Positions 56,716-64,000 of a stretch of DNA of 64,000 bases are shown one piece after another. The stretch is from positions 1,681,501 to 1,745,500 of the forward strand of contig NZ_CP129971.1 of NCBI RefSeq assembly GCF_030503855.1, given 5' to 3'. Positions within the stretch are counted from its first letter, which is position 1. Each line of letters opens with the position of its first letter. Both the position numbers and the translations under genes were made by a program. This DNA is from Marivirga salinae (GTDB lineage: Bacteria > Bacteroidota > Bacteroidia > Cytophagales > Cyclobacteriaceae). The notes beneath the pieces were generated by a model, which ran no database searches, was not told where the DNA came from, and worked only from the letters and a program-made list of their open reading frames with translations.

Positions 56716-57994
56716 CCTTCCTTCTTCTTAGTCTTCTGGCAATAAATATCAAATATATTAAAGTAGATACAACTAATAAAGATATAGAAATCATTCTTGG
56801 GAGATTAATCTCAAAATTATCTGATATATCAGTGGTAAAGATGGTCGGTGCAAATGCTGCTATTCCAGCAATCGCATTTATTGCAAACAAGAATTCCAGA
56901 ATATTAGCGTTTCTTTGATTCTGCTTTTGTGAAGATCTTTCAAAATTTTCGTTCAAACGATCAATGTAATTTTCGAGATTTTGAACTTGTAAATCAATCA
57001 ACTCATATTGGCTATTAATCTTAAAGTTTGCTAATAGACGCTCCAATAAACTGTTGAATGCAGAGCTTTTAACTACTAAATCCGCATTTTTCATCGTAAA
57101 CAGATCACTCAATATTTTAGATTTCAAATTATGAATGTCTTGATTAGTATATTTTTGATAAAGGTTGTCTTGATTAATTATTTCCTTTAGTCTATATACC
57201 CAACATTGAGATAAAAACCAGTTTGAATGAGCTATTGAGAATAAACTGAAAAAAATCTTTTCATTGTTCAAAACACTTTCATCAATTACATAGCTCCAGG
57301 TATTTGCAAATATGTAATAGCCCTTAAAATCTATTAAATTATATTGATTTAGGTCTATTGCTCGTTTATTACTTCTTTCTAAGTTTAAAAATGAAGGTAT
57401 TATTTCTTCATTCTTTTTTATATCATCCACACAAAAAATAGTTCTGAAGTCGTGAAAGACATAGAGTATATCGTGTGAAATTTCATTCTTAAAAATATCC
57501 CTAATTAAGGAAACATCTTTTGAGAAATTTACCAGTTCTATTGGATTTTCTTCATGAACTTCCTTTTTTAAATACTCCAAACTACCCGACAGATTATTGT
57601 GATCATTTAAATAGGGTTTATAATCCTTGTTTTTTTGTGTCACAAAATAGTCATAAGTTTTGAGTAAGGATTCTTCAAGCTGAAATTTATCATCTGTTGA
57701 AATTTCGGGGGAAGTTAGAAAAAAAGTAATTATACCTAATTGGTCTATTTCTAGTTCTTTTGTCCATCCATTTATTTGAGTAGAATACAATTTGAAAGAT
57801 GGCTTTTTGCTACTTAAATAACTGAAATTAAAAATAGTTAAATCATTATTCAATGCTTCAGTTGAGGGGTAATGTTGTAAAAGTGCCTCTTTAAATTTCT
57901 CTGTTTGAATTTCACTTCCTAAATCGTATTTGACTGTAAATAGAACTTTTCCTTTTGGCATAAAAATTAATATTGAAATTGACTCAATAGTCAC
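56705..57994 (-). CDS. Large protein with CorA-like C-terminal membrane pair
   Basis: A 429-residue protein with a long soluble N-terminal part and two C-terminal membrane helices (ILEFLFAINAIAGIAAFAPTIF and MISISLLVVSTLIYLIFIAR) after a long coiled-coil helix (about residues 330-375). This layout is that of CorA-type Mg2+ channels, but the GMN motif between the helices is missing. GMN-less CorA-like proteins occur as membrane effectors in some defence systems, so this with its overlapping GNAT partner could be one; inference only. Cytoplasmic N-terminus presumed. Confidence 0.6.
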   Translation of the reverse strand: MTIESISILIFMPKGKVLFTVKYDLGSEIQTEKFKEALLQHYPSTEALNNDLTIFNFSYLSSKKPSFKLYSTQINGWTKELEIDQLGIITFFLTSPEISTDDKFQLEESLLKTYDYFVTQKNKDYKPYLNDHNNLSGSLEYLKKEVHEENPIELVNFSKDVSLIRDIFKNEISHDILYVFHDFRTIFCVDDIKKNEEIIPSFLNLERSNKRAIDLNQYNLIDFKGYYIFANTWSYVIDESVLNNEKIFFSLFSIAHSNWFLSQCWVYRLKEIINQDNLYQKYTNQDIHNLKSKILSDLFTMKNADLVVKSSAFNSLLERLLANFKINSQYELIDLQVQNLENYIDRLNENFERSSQKQNQRNANILEFLFAINAIAGIAAFAPTIFTTDISDNFEINLPRMISISLLVVSTLIYLIFIARRLRRRKDEY

Positions 57995-58204
57995 TATTTA
58001 TAAAATGACTTACGGTTAAAACTTGAGATCAAACTTATCATAGAGTGATGCTTTGATAGATTATGATTGATTGAAGTTGTAATATATTTAAATTTTCAAA
58101 CTTAACATAAATAATCAAAAACGGGAGAGCTTTTAAAATAGCATTCCAAAGTAAACTGTTTTGATAAAATAAATATTTCAAAAGTTACTGGTTTACACTC
58201 ACTA

Positions 58205-58669
58205 TCATTTCTCAAAGCTTTCAAATAACTCCACCATCTCATTATAATCTATACCCGTTTTATGGATATCGTGGTAGGTCCTTTCACCCTTTGCGATTTC
58301 TATAATATTTAGACCTTCTTCACCCACCATAAACAGGTCAGCACCCTTTGATAACATGAAGCGCACTAGGTTAACACGGTTGTCCATTACTGCCATTTCT
58401 AAGGGTGTCATGTCATCACCTTGGTTCTCATTTAGGTTTGGCTGATAGTTTTCAATAAGGTAGATGATTACCTCATCACTTATTTCCTCAATATTGATAT
58501 CTAAGGCTTTGTAAAATATGGTTTCTCCATCTATGAGGGATTTTGCATTGATATCTCCTCCTTCAGCAATCAGTTCTTTGACCGCTTCAAGATCGCTGGC
58601 TTTACTATGAGTAAGCATACCTAAAAGTTGGCGGTTTGGGAAAGTGAATTCGTTGTCTTGTGGATTCAT
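58205..58669 (-). CDS. Ankyrin-repeat protein
   Basis: A 154-residue protein of three or so ankyrin repeats: SKASDLEAVKELIAEGGDI, then GDDMTPLEMAVMDNRVNLVRFMLSKGADLF, the last being the clearest (TPLxxA, GAD). No signal peptide. It follows the unidentified protein gene by 10 bases and is the last gene of the abiH group. It may act as an inhibitor or immunity partner, but nothing shows this directly. A broken copy lies at 55926. Confidence 0.8.
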   Translation of the reverse strand: MNPQDNEFTFPNRQLLGMLTHSKASDLEAVKELIAEGGDINAKSLIDGETIFYKALDINIEEISDEVIIYLIENYQPNLNENQGDDMTPLEMAVMDNRVNLVRFMLSKGADLFMVGEEGLNIIEIAKGERTYHDIHKTGIDYNEMVELFESFEK

Positions 58670-58679
58670 GAAATTGTAT

Positions 58680-59555
58680 TTATGTCAAAGCTCTCAATTT
58701 CTCCCCTAAAGCTACAATGTGCTCGTTTTTCCAGCCACTACTGCCACTCAACTGATTGCATATTACTATAATTTGAGAAGTGTTTTTGGATATGGAAACC
58801 TCTCTTTTTTTATCAGTTCCATAACTACCCAAATTATAATTTTCAAATATAGCCTCAGAAAATATCTTTTTCACTACCTCTTCATTTGATGGATTCCCAA
58901 TTGCAAAAACTACCACCTTAAATTTTTTGAAGAAGGGGTTGCTTAAAAATTCTTTTCTTTCATCTATTAGATGAAGCCCTGAATTACTAACAGCAGGAGT
59001 TACATTTAATTCAGTGGTAAATGCTTTATCAAATAAAGTGTCACCAGTATTTTGATTCCAATGCTTTTTCATGTTTTCATGGCAGGAATTAATACCATAA
59101 AAAGCATCTGTTAGAATGGAATACTTAGACCACGTATGATTTCCAGATCTTCCTTTATCATGGTGTTTTCTTGGATTTCTTGGGTCAAAATTGATTTCTG
59201 ATAAATCTCCATTATTTTCGATGATTTTTGACCATTGAAATGAATTGTTTATGCTTTCATAAAGCATCAATTTGGGATGAGCAAAGGCATTGAAGGCTTT
59301 TTCCTGTCCCATTATCAGCAAATCAGCTTCTGGATTACCAAAACCTATGTAATATGGATTAGCAACTTTATTGAAATCTTTAATTTCCTTTAGCTTTACT
59401 TTTATATTTTCCCAAGCATCTAACCTTTCTTGCTCTGTTTTGAGGGTGAAAAAGTTCTCTGGAAAGAAGTACTTTACTTTGTTTTTATCCAAATAATTTT
59501 GATACGATGTATCATTTTCCAACTCAAATATAAGGGATTTCAGTGTTTCATTCAT
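58680..59555 (-). CDS. Unidentified protein, possibly uracil-DNA-glycosylase-like fold
   Basis: A 291-residue soluble protein. NPYYIGFGNPEADLLIMGQEKAF (pieces: YIGFGNPEAD, LLIMGQEKAF) near residue 75-95 looks like the active-site region of the UDG superfamily, and VVVFAIGNPSN and CNQLSGSSGWKNEHI near the C-terminus could be the second and third motifs. The likeness is by eye only and needs a profile search. It starts 22 bases after the TOPRIM gene stop, within the abiH operon. Confidence 0.5.
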   Translation of the reverse strand: MNETLKSLIFELENDTSYQNYLDKNKVKYFFPENFFTLKTEQERLDAWENIKVKLKEIKDFNKVANPYYIGFGNPEADLLIMGQEKAFNAFAHPKLMLYESINNSFQWSKIIENNGDLSEINFDPRNPRKHHDKGRSGNHTWSKYSILTDAFYGINSCHENMKKHWNQNTGDTLFDKAFTTELNVTPAVSNSGLHLIDERKEFLSNPFFKKFKVVVFAIGNPSNEEVVKKIFSEAIFENYNLGSYGTDKKREVSISKNTSQIIVICNQLSGSSGWKNEHIVALGEKLRALT

Positions 59556-59577
59556 TTTCTAAAAAGTATTTATTTTT

Positions 59578-60891
59578 TTATAATAAAAGCAAAGCCTTAG
59601 ATTTTTCAATAATTTCATCCCATACCTTATTCAAGTCGCTCCAGTCAAGTTCATTTTTATCACATCCATCAAATTTTATTGCAATTGCCTTTTTCGAGCT
59701 TTTGTCCAGTTGTGGTAACTGAGTTTTACGATTTAATGAGAGTTTAATTTCATCCCTAAAATAATGTTTATCTAAATACAGCTCTATACATGCCGATTTT
59801 GAATTTACGTTTGACTGTCCATAGTCTTCTGTAATTGTGTTATAGACGCAAAACTCTTTAAGATTGTCCAAATCAGGTAACTTTATTGCACCAATATTAG
59901 TGGAGCGTATCTTATTGACCTCCATTAGACCATCGATTCCTGCTTTATCATTATCAAAAATGCCTATAATAATCTCATGTGCATTTATTTCATTATATGC
60001 TTTTAATAATGAAACGACTTTTTGCCAACCTCCATCTTTCCCGTTAAAGTCATGAAAATTAAAATATGGTATTAATGTATCATTATTTTGTTGTAAGGCT
60101 TCGGTCAGATAAATAGAATCACTAAAACCTTCAGTTATTAATTTGATGGGTCGGTATTGTGAATTATGATTTATAGTATCCTCTATGCGCTTATACTTTT
60201 CTTCCTTATTATCAAAATCTTCCAAAGGAAATATAAAATCAATGTCACTTTCACCGTCTAATGATTCTAATATGGATGTGAAGTTAACCAGATCATCATC
60301 AAAAAAGCCATGAAAGAAATTTTCAATGATATATCTTTGTGCTACATTATTAATATGTGAAGGAAATCCGTACCTATCCGTCCATATATCTTCACGCACA
60401 TTTCCTAAATTAGAACAGATAATTTGTTTACGATATTGATTATTGATAATGGTTTTAACAGACTTCTTGTATTCTTCAAATGTAAAGTTTTCTAGAAATT
60501 CTTTCTCTTCTTGTTTGGTTTCAGTAGCTCCAAAAACTGGATAAGCTTTATTCTTTTTGTGAAGGAAATTTAGTTTATTTAAACTATCAATTTTCTTCTT
60601 TTTGTTTAGATTAAAATTCTCTTCTAGATTATCATTAGAATATCCGTACAGATCTAATCTGCTTTTTAAATCAGAATTCTTTACAGTTATTTTAAATACT
60701 TCTTTTTGTGGTTTAAAGTCCTCTGATAAGTACCTAGCATTATTTTGAAGTAAAGATTTTTTGTTTACTTCCAGAAGCTTAATTTCTAAGTCCTTTAAAA
60801 AGAAAAGTATTTGATTAAGTGATTTTTCTGACTGAAAAATATTAACATAGTAATTATTTAAATGAGTCTGAAAAGAGATTAGTTCTTCCAT
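59578..60891 (-). CDS. TOPRIM-domain protein of the abiH operon
   Basis: The ATG at 60891 (MEELISFQTHLNNYY) is preferred; a TTG at 60918 is also possible. The 437-residue protein has a large N-terminal part that I do not recognise, then a TOPRIM domain at about residues 250-350: PIKLITEGFSD (catalytic Glu), FNFHDFNGKDGGWQKV and IGIFDNDKAGIDGL (Asp-x-Asp), with IKLPDLDNLKEF. This region resembles the Toprim half of HEPN/Toprim-associated defence proteins. It starts 30 bases after the abiH stop and probably cuts or modifies nucleic acid in response to an AbiH signal (inference). Confidence 0.65.
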   Translation of the reverse strand: MEELISFQTHLNNYYVNIFQSEKSLNQILFFLKDLEIKLLEVNKKSLLQNNARYLSEDFKPQKEVFKITVKNSDLKSRLDLYGYSNDNLEENFNLNKKKKIDSLNKLNFLHKKNKAYPVFGATETKQEEKEFLENFTFEEYKKSVKTIINNQYRKQIICSNLGNVREDIWTDRYGFPSHINNVAQRYIIENFFHGFFDDDLVNFTSILESLDGESDIDFIFPLEDFDNKEEKYKRIEDTINHNSQYRPIKLITEGFSDSIYLTEALQQNNDTLIPYFNFHDFNGKDGGWQKVVSLLKAYNEINAHEIIIGIFDNDKAGIDGLMEVNKIRSTNIGAIKLPDLDNLKEFCVYNTITEDYGQSNVNSKSACIELYLDKHYFRDEIKLSLNRKTQLPQLDKSSKKAIAIKFDGCDKNELDWSDLNKVWDEIIEKSKALLLL

Positions 60892-60921
60892 ATCAATTGA
60901 ATTCAGTAGGATATTCAAGAT

Positions 60922-62028
60922 TTATTTTGATATCTGCGGACATTCTTCACAACCTTCAAAGTTCACCAACTTTCTTCTTAGCTCTTGTTTATCGGAAAAG
61001 TGTCTTGAAATATTCCTTGCTACATCTTGATAACCGTTTTCATCTTTATAATACTGAATATGTATTTTTTGGCAATTTTCATGTTCAAATATTTGACTTA
61101 ATAAGGTTCTATCAGATAATCCGCAGGATAAACCGATAGTATGTACTTCAAAAGGTTCAGAATCAATAAATGAAAGAAGCCTAGAGTAATTTTGATTTCT
61201 AAAATACGCAAAGGATTTAAAGTGATCCATTAAACGATTATCATTCAAATCTTCTATTTGCTGATACATTTGATCTCTTTCATCTCCAAAGCCAAAAACT
61301 AGGGGGTAATGATCATCATTTATATTGCCATGCAATGGTATAACAATATCCTTATTTGGCGGAAAGTCGTAATTTTCTAAGTAACTGTTTACCGTATTAG
61401 TGTAGTTGAAATTTAATATTAATTTAGGTTCTTTTGAATAAATTAATTTTTTAAATTCTGGAATGAAATTTGAACTTTCCATTTTTATATTGTCGCATAA
61501 ATAAGTTTTTAGTTCTGAGGAGATGTCTTTCAGATTTAAATTTAGTTCAATAAGATCATCAATTATTTCATTTGAATCGACCAGTGAGCTTGACTTTTTA
61601 ACAAGTAACTTATATTCATCATAATATAATTGCTCAATATCGACCCATTTAATTACATCTAAAGTATTTAAAATTTTACTCCATAACTTATTTTTAAATG
61701 TAGGGATTACATCAAGTTTAAGGTGTTTTTCAAAAATGTTATTTGAATCATAAAGCTGACCATATGGACTACTATAGTCTTCAATATTTAGTAATGAATC
61801 TACACTTCTTAATTCTATTAATTTATCTTCAAAATAATCTTCCTTATCAAATATCTCTTTTACCTTATTTAAATACCATTCAATAAAATCACTATAACTT
61901 GTTTTTAATCCATGAGAAAGGTCAAAGCCATTGCCTAATAATATTAACCTATTATTAGGTTTTTTCTTACCACTATTAATTGTTACTGTTCTCATTTTTG
62001 AATCTACAGTTTTTCGCTTTTCCATCAT
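60922..62028 (-). CDS. AbiH-family abortive phage infection protein
   Basis: A 368-residue AbiH-type protein. The N-terminal motif LILLGNGFDLSHGLKTSYSDF (pieces: LLGNGFDLSHG, TSYSDF) is the AbiH signature; the C-terminal part has HTIGLSCGLSDRTLL and IFEHENCQKIHIQY, the second conserved AbiH block. In lactococci AbiH aborts phage infection by an unknown mechanism. It starts with ATG at 62028, overlapping the TGA stop of the restriction-gene remnant (ATGA), and is followed 30 bases later by the TOPRIM gene. Confidence 0.85.
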   Translation of the reverse strand: MMEKRKTVDSKMRTVTINSGKKKPNNRLILLGNGFDLSHGLKTSYSDFIEWYLNKVKEIFDKEDYFEDKLIELRSVDSLLNIEDYSSPYGQLYDSNNIFEKHLKLDVIPTFKNKLWSKILNTLDVIKWVDIEQLYYDEYKLLVKKSSSLVDSNEIIDDLIELNLNLKDISSELKTYLCDNIKMESSNFIPEFKKLIYSKEPKLILNFNYTNTVNSYLENYDFPPNKDIVIPLHGNINDDHYPLVFGFGDERDQMYQQIEDLNDNRLMDHFKSFAYFRNQNYSRLLSFIDSEPFEVHTIGLSCGLSDRTLLSQIFEHENCQKIHIQYYKDENGYQDVARNISRHFSDKQELRRKLVNFEGCEECPQISK

Positions 62029-62175
62029 CCAACACTCTCATTCACTTCCTTAATTTCCTCTTCAGTCAGCCTATAAAACTCATAAACCATTTGGTCAATC
62101 TGTAATAGATCGGGTTTAACTTTCAGAAAAGCCTTATTCAGCGATTTTCGGGGGAGTCAGGATATTATAAGTCAT
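62025..62175 (-). pseudogene. Type IIG (Eco57I-like) restriction-modification gene, deletion remnant
   Basis: On the minus strand ATG at 62175 begins MTYNILTP, a C5 tract (62154-62150) causes a shift, and then RKSLNKAFLKVKPD matches the usual N-terminus of large Bacteroidota type IIG enzymes. This is joined directly to LLQIDQMVYEFYRLTEEEIKEV, their usual C-terminus, with the rest (normally over 1000 residues) missing. The stop TGA overlaps the abiH start. Junction near 62105-62113. Confidence 0.75.
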
Positions 62176-62341
62176 AAGCGTGTAAAATGGGTGCTATGGT
62201 TCAATCAACCTTTAAATTAAAGGAATAAGATTAAATATCAGCAGGGATCGCTTATTTATTGTGATTTAGTGTGCAAAATTTTAAAGGTTAGAGAGCTTAG
62301 ATGAAATTCCTTCTTAAATCTCAAAGTTTACAACATAACCA

Positions 62342-63715
62342 TCACTTCCCAATACAAAACTTACTAAAGATATTAGCCAACAAATCATCCGTTGTAATCT
62401 CACCAGTGATCTCACCTAAGAAGCGTAAGGCATGACGAATATCTAAAGCCAAGAAGTCGCCAGTGATATTATCACCTAAACCTCTCAACACTGCATTTAA
62501 GCTGTTTTGGGTTTGAACTAGATTATCATAATGACGGATGTTGGTCACTACTGTGTCTCCTGTTTTGAAGTTATCCAGATTTACGGTTTCTACAAGTTTG
62601 CTTTTTAGAGCTTCCAAACCTTCTTTGTTGATGGCAGAAATAAATAAAGTGTTAGGGTCTTTTTTCATTTCAGCGAATAATTCAGGCTGTGCTTCGTCCA
62701 TTTTATTACCAACTTTAATAAATGGAATTCCCAAATTCTCCAGCATATTGATATCCCGATTGACTTCGGTTAAGGAATCGTTTTTCAAATCGAACATATA
62801 GATGATTAAGGAAGCTTGCTTCATTTTCTCCTTGGTTCGAGAAACACCTATTGCTTCTACTTTATCTTCCGTATCACGCAAACCAGCGGTATCTATAAAG
62901 CGGAAAACTACACCTTCCAAATTGATTTCATCTTCTATGAAATCTCGGGTGGTTCCGGCTATATCTGAAACTATAGCTTTTTCTTCATTTAAAAGCGCAT
63001 TGAGTAAGGTAGATTTCCCGGTATTAGGCTTTCCGGCAATCACGGTTGGAACCCCATTTTTGATCACATTTCCTAAATCAAAACTACTCACCAAAGCGGT
63101 TATCACACTAAGCAATTGATTAACCAGCTTTTTTAAATCGTCTCTATCGGCAAATTCTACATCTTCTTCCCCAAAATCTAACTCCAATTCGATCATACTG
63201 GCAAAATGAATTAATTCGGCTCTTAGATTTTTAATTTGCTCTGAAAAACCACCCCGCATTTGGTTCAAAGCAGCTTTGTGGGAAGCTTCTGTATCTGCAT
63301 TAATTAAGTCAGCTACTGCTTCTGCTTGTGCCAAATCAAACTGACCATTTAAGAAAGCTCTTTGTGTAAATTCTCCTGCTTTAGCTAATCGAACTCCTTT
63401 TGTTAAGAATAATTTAATCAGTCGTTGGACGATATATGGTGAGCCATGACAGGAAATCTCCACCACATTTTCTTTTGTGAAGGAATGTGGAGCAATAAAT
63501 AATGTAGCGACTACTTCATCTATGATTTCACCTTCCTCATTACGGATGGTGCCAAAATGCGCAGTATGGCTTTTTTGCTCTAAAAGATTCTTCCCTCTAA
63601 AAACGCTATTGGTAATATCAATAGCATCCTCTCCTGAAAGTCTAATGACTGCAATAGCCCCTACGCCCGGAGCTGTAGATAAAGCAATAATGGTTTCCTT
63701 CAACTGATCTAACAT
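62342..63715 (-). CDS. mnmE: tRNA modification GTPase MnmE
   Basis: A 457-residue GTPase that, with MnmG, installs carboxymethylaminomethyl on wobble uridine of some tRNAs. N-terminal folate-binding part (IIALSTAPGVGAIAVIRLSG), G1 GKPNTGKSTLLNALL, G3 DTAGLRDT, G4 GNKMDEA and the C-terminal CIGK with the catalytic Cys. Complete. Its 3' end borders the accessory region: last codons TTT TGT ATT GGG AAG TGA, close to the mnmE attachment site used by SGI1-type islands elsewhere. Promoter region upstream ends in palindromic repeats. Confidence 0.97.
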   Translation of the reverse strand: MLDQLKETIIALSTAPGVGAIAVIRLSGEDAIDITNSVFRGKNLLEQKSHTAHFGTIRNEEGEIIDEVVATLFIAPHSFTKENVVEISCHGSPYIVQRLIKLFLTKGVRLAKAGEFTQRAFLNGQFDLAQAEAVADLINADTEASHKAALNQMRGGFSEQIKNLRAELIHFASMIELELDFGEEDVEFADRDDLKKLVNQLLSVITALVSSFDLGNVIKNGVPTVIAGKPNTGKSTLLNALLNEEKAIVSDIAGTTRDFIEDEINLEGVVFRFIDTAGLRDTEDKVEAIGVSRTKEKMKQASLIIYMFDLKNDSLTEVNRDINMLENLGIPFIKVGNKMDEAQPELFAEMKKDPNTLFISAINKEGLEALKSKLVETVNLDNFKTGDTVVTNIRHYDNLVQTQNSLNAVLRGLGDNITGDFLALDIRHALRFLGEITGEITTDDLLANIFSKFCIGK

Positions 63716-63805
63716 ATTGCAAATTTCATGAATTATTGGCGATTATAAAACGGAAATTTCGATTATACTTAAAAGTCAATAAAAGCTGTCAGATATATAA
63801 CCGAT

Positions 63806-63981
63806 GTTGCCAATCAGGCAAACTTCATATTTTAACCAAGGTTAAAATCATTAGATTCCTGCCTCCGCAGGAATGACGCACAGAAAAATCAAGTTCTCAC
63901 AGTCTTATAATCTTAAGTTCAAAGGAGAAAACAATAAAATCCTTTGCGGAAACTTTGCGGCCCTGTCTGCCGATCAGGCAG
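63806..63981. repeat. Cluster of small palindromes upstream of mnmE
   Basis: Three short hairpins lie in the gene-free end of the window: TTGCC/GGCAA near 63807-63821, ATTCCTGC-CTCC-GCAGGAAT (63855-63874) and CTGCC/GGCAG (63967-63981). The middle one resembles dispersed intergenic repeats of the form found in many bacteria. The copies share GCC/GGC cores with AATCA or GATCA spacers. Confidence 0.5.
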
Positions 63982-64000
63982 GTTAGCGACTCCCGACTAA

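Noticed and set aside
60891..60918. TTG at 60918 as start of the TOPRIM gene
   Set aside because: Possible, but the ATG at 60891 gives a normal start, and the extra nine residues look unstructured. Not excluded.
62342..62360. Direct-repeat copy of the mnmE 3' end as island boundary
   Set aside because: No second copy of the CIGK-encoding core was found by eye in the region; partial matches such as TTCCCAAT at 54175 and 58886 are inside genes and too short.
1..64000. tRNA, rRNA, CRISPR array, transposase or integrase
   Set aside because: No CCA-ended cloverleaf, no regularly spaced repeat array and no transposase/integrase frame could be recognised by eye; a tRNA scan would be needed to be certain.

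Overview
The window looks like chromosomal DNA of a low-GC marine-type Bacteroidota, most likely order Cytophagales (Marivirga-like, although the genus is a guess). The evidence is two C-terminal type IX secretion (T9SS) sorting domains (one type A, one CHU_C/type B), GEVED/fibronectin surface modules, OmpA/PD40 and CHAT proteins, arginine synthesis through an N-acyl-ornithine carbamoyltransferase, few Shine-Dalgarno-like sites, and occasional promoters resembling the Bacteroidota TTG / TAnnTTTG type. No rRNA, tRNA, CRISPR array, transposase or integrase was seen.

Layout. 1-3.7 kb: 3' part of a CHAT protease-like gene and an OmpA/PD40 envelope protein. 3.8-13.9 kb: a copper/silver-type efflux and handling cluster (HYC_CC_PP protein, frameshifted CusA-type RND pump, TolC-like channel, CusB-type adaptor with metal-binding domain and DUF3347, permease, PepSY protein, DUF3347 lipoprotein), then thioredoxin. 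14.7-22.1 kb: a leftward, overlapping arginine operon (GNAT-argG-argC-argF'-argB-argE-argH) preceded by what looks like a promoter, a 26-codon leader peptide and an attenuator hairpin. 22.2-31.1 kb: purC, STAS protein, RNase Z, a queuosine-precursor transporter, an SH3 protein, an amidohydrolase and a large secreted subtilase. 32.4-39.1 kb: a leftward operon hisS-hutH-CHU_C protein-ybaB-glycosyltransferase. 39.2-50.8 kb: scattered housekeeping genes (MATE pump, AidB-like acyl-CoA dehydrogenase, DoxX, agmatine deiminase-like, peroxiredoxin, polyprenyl synthase, rhomboid, DPP IV).

51.1-62.3 kb is a visibly more AT-rich accessory region: a BLUF blue-light receptor with a small partner gene, a HipA-like kinase/DUF3037 pair, a PLD-like protein followed by a CoiA-like nuclease, a CorA-like membrane protein overlapping a GNAT acetyltransferase, and an operon abiH - TOPRIM protein - unidentified (possibly UDG-like) protein - ankyrin protein. 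The abiH start codon overlaps the stop of a tiny remnant of a type IIG (Eco57I-like) restriction-modification gene: its first and last codons remain joined and the middle is gone. The region ends at the 3' end of mnmE, a known island integration site in other bacteria.

The most interesting points are the leader/attenuator of the arginine operon, the AbiH-TOPRIM operon behind a deleted restriction gene, the CorA-like/GNAT pair, and the BLUF pair. All functions are read from sequence by eye; no database search was run.
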